From Alistipes sp. (GTDB lineage: Bacteria > Bacteroidota > Bacteroidia > Bacteroidales > Rikenellaceae), in the NCBI GenBank assembly GCA_021202985.1, contig JAJQCA010000027.1, forward strand, positions 1 to 38,563: DNA of 38,563 bases, given 5' to 3'. The position numbers and the translations under genes were made by a program. The notes beneath the pieces were generated by a model. The model worked only from the letters and a program-made list of their open reading frames with translations, was not told where the DNA came from and searched no databases. This document shows, piece by piece, positions 9,215 through 14,865 of this stretch. The stretch's first letter is position 1. Each line of letters starts with the position of its first letter.

Positions 9215-10945
9215 ATGAAGGCAAAACCATATATAGCGGCGATTGCAGCGCTAACGCTCATCGGGATGGCCTCGTGCGACTCGTTCTTCGAGGTGGACGC
9301 ACGGGAAGTGGCCACCGAGGAGGACATTATAAAAAACGACTCGGAGATAACGAACCTCTGGAGGTCGATGTACCGGATATTCGAGAACGGGTTCCAGTAC
9401 GTGGACCAGGTGGCCATGCTTGCCAACGCCTGCGACGAGGCCGATTTCAACCAGCCGAACGCCGCAGTGCAGATGTTCAACACCGGAAGCTGGAACGAGG
9501 TCAACAACCCGGATAACCACTGGTATTACGACTACTACGCGATGATACGCCACGCGTGCGAATTCCTCGAACTGACGGACGTCGAGAACAATCCGCGACT
9601 CGACTACATGGAATATTACCACGTGGACATGGTGAAGTACCAGCAGATGGTGCTGGCCCTGAAGTCGTACCGTATGGATGCCGACTTCTTCAAAGCCTAC
9701 TGCCATTTCGAGCTTATGAAGCGGTTCGGCGAAATACCCATAGTGGACAAGGTACTCACCGAGAATGAAGCCCGCGGGCTGAAGCGCAACTCCATAGCCG
9801 AAGTTACGGAATACATCGTGGAGAAACTGGACGGCATAATCCCCCAGTTCGACGAGTTGGAGCAAATGCCCACCACCGAGTATACCGACGGGGCGTGGAA
9901 CGGCAACAACCTGGGGCGCATCACCAAAGGCGCGGCGCTGGCCCTCAAGACCAAGACCCTGCTCTATGCCGGCAGCCCCCTCTACACCGAAGACGGGCAG
10001 TACGACAGGCGGTACCTTATCCGGGCGGCGCAGGCCGCGGGGGAACTGATAGGTTCGGGAGTTTACTCCACCGGCATCACATACCGCGCGCTCCAGTCGA
10101 ACAGGATGGCTTCAAACCCTGAGAACATCCTCGACGCCCGCCACCAGGTGGCTTCGAATACCGGCACCGATTTCGAGAAGTGGAACTACCCGAAGAGCGG
10201 GCTGGCGGAGTACCTTACATCCGTTGTGGGCACCAACGCCACCTGCCCTTCACAAAACCTCGTGGACGCTTACCAAACCCGGGACGGAAGTCCGGCGGAC
10301 CCGGCGGACCCCTACTCCAACCTCGACCCGAGGTTCCACGAGACGGTTCTCTACAACGGAGCCGAATTCAACGGAGCCACGGTGCAGACCTACACGGGCG
10401 GTGTGGACGAGCCGGGAGGACTGAACCAGACCACCACGGGGTATTACCTGAAGAAGTTCGTCCAGAACGAGATACGGCTCTCCACAGGGTCGGCGGTAAG
10501 GGTATGGTACATATTCCGTTACTCCGACGTACTGCTCCAGTATGCCGAGGCGATGTTCCACGCCTACGGCCCTAACGCCCGGATGGGATACGTTTCAGGC
10601 GACGACCTCTCGGCGCTCGAGGCGGTAAACCTCGTCCGCGCGCGCGAAGAGGTGGAAATGCCGCCTCTCACGACCCTCACCACCGAACTGATACGGAACG
10701 AGCGCCGGGTGGAACTGGCCTTCGAAGGACACCGCTTCTGGGACGTCCGCCGCTGGAAAATTGCCTCCGAGACCGAGAACCTGCCCCTTCGGGGCATCAG
10801 GGTTACCCGGGATGCGCAGGGAGTTTTTACCTACGAAAAGACGGAAGTGGAACCGCGGACGTTCGAAGAAAAAATGTACCGTTTCCCCATACCGCACAAG
10901 GAGATGATGCAGTATCCCGCATGGAAGCAGAACCCGGGGTGGTAG
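9215..10945 (+). CDS. SusD-like surface glycan-binding lipoprotein (second copy)
   Basis: 576 residues, lipoprotein signal with Cys at residue 21 (IGMASC) followed by DSFFEVDAREVATEED, an acid-rich stretch fitting surface export. SusD landmarks include LKSYRMDADFFKAYCHFELM, TLLYAGSPLYTEDGQYD and the C-terminal RNERRVELAFEGHRFWDVRR. It partners the second SusC, 10 nt upstream. It is clearly divergent in sequence from the first SusD, so the two pairs probably bind different chain lengths or decorations; this is inferred, not shown. Confidence 0.95.
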   Translation: MKAKPYIAAIAALTLIGMASCDSFFEVDAREVATEEDIIKNDSEITNLWRSMYRIFENGFQYVDQVAMLANACDEADFNQPNAAVQMFNTGSWNEVNNPDNHWYYDYYAMIRHACEFLELTDVENNPRLDYMEYYHVDMVKYQQMVLALKSYRMDADFFKAYCHFELMKRFGEIPIVDKVLTENEARGLKRNSIAEVTEYIVEKLDGIIPQFDELEQMPTTEYTDGAWNGNNLGRITKGAALALKTKTLLYAGSPLYTEDGQYDRRYLIRAAQAAGELIGSGVYSTGITYRALQSNRMASNPENILDARHQVASNTGTDFEKWNYPKSGLAEYLTSVVGTNATCPSQNLVDAYQTRDGSPADPADPYSNLDPRFHETVLYNGAEFNGATVQTYTGGVDEPGGLNQTTTGYYLKKFVQNEIRLSTGSAVRVWYIFRYSDVLLQYAEAMFHAYGPNARMGYVSGDDLSALEAVNLVRAREEVEMPPLTTLTTELIRNERRVELAFEGHRFWDVRRWKIASETENLPLRGIRVTRDAQGVFTYEKTEVEPRTFEEKMYRFPIPHKEMMQYPAWKQNPGW

Positions 10946-10975
10946 GAAGATGTTTCAGATGAAAAAACCTTTGAA

Positions 10976-11911
10976 ATGAAAAGCATAAAGATTGTTATAT
11001 TAACCGCCGCTTTAGCCGTGGCGACGGCCGGATGCTCGGACAGCGACGGTGACGGGCCGGTGATAAAGGCCACCGTTTCGGCCGCGGGGGGAGAGAGTTC
11101 GCCGACGGAAATATATGTCTGGCCGGGCATGGACGTGGAATACAGGTTCACGGTCAATTCCACGGCCAAGCTGCGCACCGTGGAGCTTCACCGCCGTATC
11201 GGTTCGGGGGTAAACGCACAGGAACCCACCCGCATCGAGCGCGTCGACCTGCGCGAGTCGGAATCGTACACGTACGAAATTTCGGGAACCGTGGAGGATA
11301 TCGGCGACGATTACCAGTTTTCGCTCTATGCGGAGGACATAGACGGCAATTTCACCTCGGTAAGGATCTGCGCGTGGCTCGACGTGATGCGCTACTCGCA
11401 GACTCTGATGGACGGTCGGAAGGACGCCACGTCCAAAACCTTCCTCAACCTCGCCTCGGGAGCCAGCTACTACATCGCCAACACTATCGGCGACCCGGCG
11501 GGGATGGACCTCGGATTTACCTATATGGAGGGCTCGCAGTACGGGGCGTGCCTGGTGTCGTTCGACGAGTATTACAAAACGGGCAATTACGGGATGGTGG
11601 TGAACGACGCCGCCCCGTGGGTAGAGTTCCGCGACGTATCGCATATCTCCTCCGCGGCCGGCTGGTTCGACGGCGGGACTACCGGCGGCCGGCTCGAAGA
11701 CTACTTCGAACGAGGGGTGGAATACGACCGTATACTGGATTACTCCGCCCGCAAGATAGCGCACACCCTCTGGGAGTCGGACATCGTCGCGCTGCGGACC
11801 GAAGACGGCCGCTACGGCCTGCTGAAAGTGGACGCCGTCGACCGCAGGGACGAGAGCGAACTCAACAACCAGACCATCGACTTCAGCGTGGTAATCACCA
11901 AGAACCGTTAA
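10976..11911 (+). CDS. Surface lipoprotein of unknown function, SusE/F-position glycan-binding candidate
   Basis: 311 residues with a lipoprotein signal (Cys at 20, ATAGC) and a strongly acidic stretch right after it (SDSDGDG), the pattern expected for outer-face export. I do not recognise a named family. Residues about 25-130 look like an all-beta Ig-like domain (VWPGMDVEYRFTVNSTAKL, ending YQFSLYAEDIDGNFTSVRIC), and the rest (about 130-311) is a second beta-rich region with a segment SGASYYIANTIGDPAGMDLG. The first domain resembles the whole of the next gene's product. Its place just after the second SusD is where surface glycan-binding proteins (SusE/F or XusE type) normally lie. Binding to xylan is inferred from context only. 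Confidence 0.8.
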   Translation: MKSIKIVILTAALAVATAGCSDSDGDGPVIKATVSAAGGESSPTEIYVWPGMDVEYRFTVNSTAKLRTVELHRRIGSGVNAQEPTRIERVDLRESESYTYEISGTVEDIGDDYQFSLYAEDIDGNFTSVRICAWLDVMRYSQTLMDGRKDATSKTFLNLASGASYYIANTIGDPAGMDLGFTYMEGSQYGACLVSFDEYYKTGNYGMVVNDAAPWVEFRDVSHISSAAGWFDGGTTGGRLEDYFERGVEYDRILDYSARKIAHTLWESDIVALRTEDGRYGLLKVDAVDRRDESELNNQTIDFSVVITKNR

Positions 11912-11925
11912 ACAGCCATACGAAC

Positions 11926-12348
11926 ATGAAAAGAAACAGCATATTACACTCAGCGGCAAGGCTGCTAACGGTACCGTTCTTAGCGCTGCTCACGGCGGCT
12001 GGAACGGGCTGCTCGGACGACGTTGCAAAAGCCCCGGTAGTACGGGTACTGGTGGACGGCATGGAATTTACAGGCGAGGCCCTGGAGGCCGCGCTCGACC
12101 AGACGTTCCATTACAGGTTCGAAATAACGGCCTTCGCCACTATCGCCGACCTTAAACTCATCGAGTACGACGTACCGAACGAAGAGGTTAAGATACCGAC
12201 CGAAACCCTTGTGGGCGGACTTACCTACACCCGAAACGAGGTGGTGGAAGGCTACGTGCGGGTAGTTAACAACGCCGAGTACCGGCTCGTTGTTAAGGAC
12301 GTGGACGGTAACGAGGTGTCGGCCGGATTCTCTTATTACATACCTTAG
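11926..12348 (+). CDS. Small single-domain lipoprotein related to the N-terminal domain of its upstream neighbour
   Basis: 140 residues from ATG at 11926, 14 nt after the previous stop. The frame is open further upstream through the neighbouring gene, but only this ATG precedes a proper lipoprotein signal (LLTAAGTGC, Cys at 29, then SDDVAK). The mature part is one predicted beta-sandwich. Its landmarks QTFHYRFEITAFATIADLKL and EYRLVVKDVDGNEVSAGFSY match, in the same order and spacing style, DVEYRFTVNSTAKLRTVEL and YQFSLYAEDIDGNFTSVRI of the upstream lipoprotein, so the two appear paralogous. Probably a surface-exposed accessory or glycan-binding module of the SusC/D system; function unknown. 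Confidence 0.75.
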   Translation: MKRNSILHSAARLLTVPFLALLTAAGTGCSDDVAKAPVVRVLVDGMEFTGEALEAALDQTFHYRFEITAFATIADLKLIEYDVPNEEVKIPTETLVGGLTYTRNEVVEGYVRVVNNAEYRLVVKDVDGNEVSAGFSYYIP

Positions 12349-12379
12349 CGCCGGATTAACCCAAAAACAGGAAGTTAAA

Positions 12380-13414
12380 ATGAAAAGGACTATCTTGATA
12401 ATATCTGTTCTGGCGGGGCTGGCCTGGTCGTGCACCGACCAAAGCCCTGTGGAACTCACATTCGAGGACGTGTACGGCCGGCCCGGATGGGAAATGGAGA
12501 CGGCCGATACCACCAAATACTACTACATCGCCAAAGAGAACGACCTGACGTGGGAGCAGGCGGAGGGAACGGGTGACGCCAGTTTCGTCTACAAAATCCG
12601 CACGACCGGGAACCGCCCGAGCATCACCACCCAGCGGCTGATTACCTCGACCACGGGCAAGGTGCTGTCGTTCATGTACAAATCTTCCAAGGACATCACT
12701 CCGTACGTCCAACTCGACGCTCGCAACCCCGACACCGAATCACGCATGTGGCCGATGAAGGCAACCGAGGAGTGGACCGAATTTACGTTCGACACCAGCA
12801 TTATCGGCGAGTTGTGCAGTTGGGGAACGCAGGGTTCGTCGGTTACGATAATTTTCGGAGACGAGCCGGGGGTGGATATAGAAATAAAGGATATAGAGGT
12901 CAGGCCCTATACCACGCCCGAGCAGAAGATATCCGAAGCGCTCTACATTACATTCGCGAACGAGGAAACGGGCGAACAGATGCGCAGGCTGGAGGACATT
13001 ACCGACTACGGGATAAAAACGTACGCGGCCCATACCGTGGCCATCACCCCAAATCCGGAATACCGCTACGGCCGGTCGGTGGCCGACCCGCGGCCCCGCG
13101 CCCTCACCGAAGAGGATAACCAGATCTGCTTCGAATACCGGTGCGCCGAAGGGGTGGATATTACCTTCTGGTGGAAGGCGGTAGCCGATTACGACGCCAT
13201 AAAGCATCCGCTGGACCCGGCGTCGGAATGGACCGCCGTGAGGCTTGACGTATCGGGATTCACGGCCAAGATTTTCGCAGATACCCCGCAGTTCCCCGCG
13301 TCGGAGGCCGGCCCTGTAAACGGGCAAACGTGTATCGACATAGAGCGTCAGGTGAGGGACGAAAATTCCGAAGTGACGTTTTACATGCGCGGCCTGCGGC
13401 TGGAAACGCGGTAA
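12380..13414 (+). CDS. Surface lipoprotein with two CBM-like beta-sandwich modules (putative glycan binding)
   Basis: 344 residues. I take the ATG at 12380 because it immediately precedes a lipoprotein signal (MKRTILIISVLAGLAWSC, Cys at 18, then TDQSPVE); the frame opens 30 codons earlier but that would add a non-signal extension overlapping the previous gene. The mature protein appears to have two jelly-roll halves. The first spans about 30-180, with WTEFTFDTS and VDIEIKDIEVRPYT near its end; the second spans about 190-344, ending with EWTAVRLDVSGF and VTFYMRGLRLETR, a similar closing pattern. Similar sandwiches are found in carbohydrate-binding modules. No catalytic motif is evident. Likely a surface glycan-binding protein of this xylan operon. 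Confidence 0.7.
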   Translation: MKRTILIISVLAGLAWSCTDQSPVELTFEDVYGRPGWEMETADTTKYYYIAKENDLTWEQAEGTGDASFVYKIRTTGNRPSITTQRLITSTTGKVLSFMYKSSKDITPYVQLDARNPDTESRMWPMKATEEWTEFTFDTSIIGELCSWGTQGSSVTIIFGDEPGVDIEIKDIEVRPYTTPEQKISEALYITFANEETGEQMRRLEDITDYGIKTYAAHTVAITPNPEYRYGRSVADPRPRALTEEDNQICFEYRCAEGVDITFWWKAVADYDAIKHPLDPASEWTAVRLDVSGFTAKIFADTPQFPASEAGPVNGQTCIDIERQVRDENSEVTFYMRGLRLETR

Positions 13415-13434
13415 GTCGGCATGGCTATATTATA

Positions 13435-13459
13435 GGTGGATAATACGGACCGCCTTTTT
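13435..13459 (+). terminator. Weak intrinsic terminator inside the SusC/D operon
   Basis: GGTGG (13435-13439) can pair with CCGCC (13450-13454), including one G-T pair, across a 10-nt loop, followed directly by five T. With only five base pairs it would be leaky at best. It lies 20 nt after the third lipoprotein gene and could reduce expression of the last gene. Confidence 0.28.
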
Positions 13460-13467
13460 GGAACGAC

Positions 13468-13500
13468 GGCAGGGGCATACGTCCCTGCCTCGAAGGCAGG
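13468..13500 (+). promoter_or_regulatory. Two mutually exclusive hairpins in the leader of the last operon gene
   Basis: GGCAGGG (13468-13474) pairs perfectly with CCCTGCC (13483-13489) across an 8-nt loop. CCTGCCT (13484-13490) pairs perfectly with AGGCAGG (13494-13500) across a CGA loop. Both hairpins need bases 13484-13489, so only one can form at a time. No T-run follows, so neither is itself a terminator. They sit in the unusually long 115-nt gap between the third and fourth lipoprotein-type genes. Confidence 0.4.
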
Positions 13501-13529
13501 CCGCAAGAAGAACGAAACAATTACCACGG

Positions 13530-14408
13530 ATGAAAATAACAGTGATTACCTGTGCCCTCCTCCTGGCGATGCCTGCGTGCGTTGCGACCGGACCGGGCGG
13601 GGAAACCGAATATTACATCGACAACGGCACCGTGCGGCTGGGCGTGGACCTGGCCGGCGGCGGGAGCGTATTCTATTTCGCCGAGTCGGCCACGGGCCGC
13701 AACCTGCTCAACCATGCCGACAAGGGACGCTACGTGCAGCAGTCGTACTACGGTAACGCGGACGGCAGCGTCTGGTCGGGCCAGCCGTGGGTATGGAACC
13801 CGGTGCAGGGCGGCGGATCGCACCACCAGCCGGCCAGCGTACTGGAGCGGGAACTCGGCGGGGACCGCATCTGGATACGCTCCCTGCCCAAGCACTGGGC
13901 GACGGGCGAGGACATAACGGACGCCGTGATGGAGGAGACCATAACCCTCGAGGGCAACACGGCCCATATCCGGTACCGCTTCGAGTATCGCGGCGGGACA
14001 GACCACGGCCCCTCCCATCAGGAGCTTCCGGCGGTATTCGCCGACTACGACCTGACGAATCTCGTACTTTATAAGGGCGACCGGCCCTGGACCGGCGGGG
14101 AGCTGACCTCCTCCGTCCCGGGATGGCCCAACCAGCTCACCCGCGCCGACGAGAACTGGGCCGCATATGTGGATGACGACGGTTGGGGCCTGGGGGTCTA
14201 CTTTCCCGGCACGACGGAGCTTACCATGTACCGGCACCCGGGCGACGGCGGCCCTACGGGCGGCGGGTGCTCCTATTTCGCCCCGATACGGACATTTCCC
14301 GTCACCGGCGGACTGGTTTACGAGTATGAAATTCACCTTACCATAGGCCACAAGGACGATATCCGGAGAACGTTCGACGGGATTCGTACACGCGGCTGCG
14401 GTGACTAA
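13530..14408 (+). CDS. Secreted protein of unknown function, last gene of the SusC/D operon
   Basis: 292 residues from ATG at 13530, chosen because it starts the signal sequence MKITVITCALLLAMPAC (lipobox-like, Cys at 17); an earlier in-frame ATG would add a basic non-signal extension. The mature protein looks all-beta and rich in Trp, His and Gly. Landmarks are IDNGTVRLGVDLAGGGSVFY, RYVQQSYYG, WVWNPVQGGGSHHQPASVLE, SHQELPAVFADYD and ENWAAYVDDDGWGLGVYFPG. I believe related uncharacterised proteins occur in several phyla, but I cannot name a Pfam or CAZy family. Its overall look recalls the supersandwich folds of lyases or mutarotases. There are few acids just after Cys, so it may face the periplasm. 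Enzyme or sugar-binding protein are both possible. Confidence 0.72.
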   Translation: MKITVITCALLLAMPACVATGPGGETEYYIDNGTVRLGVDLAGGGSVFYFAESATGRNLLNHADKGRYVQQSYYGNADGSVWSGQPWVWNPVQGGGSHHQPASVLERELGGDRIWIRSLPKHWATGEDITDAVMEETITLEGNTAHIRYRFEYRGGTDHGPSHQELPAVFADYDLTNLVLYKGDRPWTGGELTSSVPGWPNQLTRADENWAAYVDDDGWGLGVYFPGTTELTMYRHPGDGGPTGGGCSYFAPIRTFPVTGGLVYEYEIHLTIGHKDDIRRTFDGIRTRGCGD

Positions 14409-14462
14409 CGGATAAACACAGCCTGGCAAATCGAAGGTTGGAACAGCGGTTGTGTTGGAAGG

Positions 14463-14490
14463 AGGTCCCCGGAGTACCGGGGACCTTTTT
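14463..14490 (+). terminator. Strong intrinsic terminator closing the SusC/D operon
   Basis: A perfect 10-bp stem, AGGTCCCCGG (14463-14472) with CCGGGGACCT (14477-14486), has a 4-nt AGTA loop and is followed by a run of T. It lies 54 nt after the last operon gene and separates the operon from the gene at 14866. Confidence 0.92.
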
Positions 14491-14618
14491 CTATCGGCTT
14501 GTCGGGGTGAGGTTGTCATAAAAGGGCCTTAACGGGAAAAAGGTAACGTCAGGACAAAGGGTTTGTAAAGGGATGTTCAGGTAATTATTTTCCCGGCTTC
14601 GGAATGACTTTTTTTATA

Positions 14619-14639
14619 GTCGGTTCTCTCAGAATGACA
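14619..14639. repeat. Degenerate copy of a dispersed intergenic repeat (GTCGGTTC..ATGACA core)
   Basis: The core starting GTCGGTTCTCTC and ending AGAATGACA matches the cores at 17979-18003 and 23039-23064 and, more loosely, those in the tandem repeat at 38128. A partial inverted arm (CTCATCCC) follows at about 14644. This copy is short and worn. Confidence 0.5.
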
Positions 14640-14725
14640 AAGCTCTCATCCCACCTTCCTCCCAGACCGGGCATCCCTGCGAGACACGCCCGCAAACAGG
14701 TTTTGGAACAATTTCGAAAGAAATG

Positions 14726-14751
14726 GTATTGAATCCGGGAATGTTTGATAC
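14726..14751. promoter_or_regulatory. 26-nt imperfect dyad, putative operator of the GH42-like gene
   Basis: GTATTGAATC (14726-14735) and GTTTGATAC (14743-14751) form an imperfect dyad of 26 nt. It matches 18 of 26 positions, without gaps, with the perfect dyad at 33716-33741. It ends 114 nt before the start codon at 14866, as the other ends 125 nt before its gene. A shared repressor or activator site is inferred. Confidence 0.45.
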
Positions 14752-14800
14752 ATGCGCGCCATTGTTTGCCACGAACGGGAAACTGCGTAAGTAATCGTAC

Positions 14801-14818
14801 CCGGTATTTTTGTACCGG
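14801..14818 (+). promoter_or_regulatory. Consensus-like minus-7 element inside a small dyad
   Basis: TATTTTTG at 14805-14812 fits the Bacteroidota minus-7 consensus TAnnTTTG exactly, 53 nt before the ATG at 14866. It is embedded in a perfect dyad, CCGGTA (14801-14806) and TACCGG (14813-14818). No good minus-33 TTG is found at the usual distance, so the promoter call is tentative. Confidence 0.4.
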
Positions 14819-14865
14819 TGGAAGGTTTGTCCTGCCGCCCGTGCAAACCCTATTAAACTCACCAG

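Noticed and set aside
11374-12348. Reading of one 324-codon gene spanning the end of the first lipoprotein and all of the second
   Set aside because: The upstream part is an off-frame reading of the first lipoprotein; only the part from 11926 has a lipoprotein signal and sensible protein composition.
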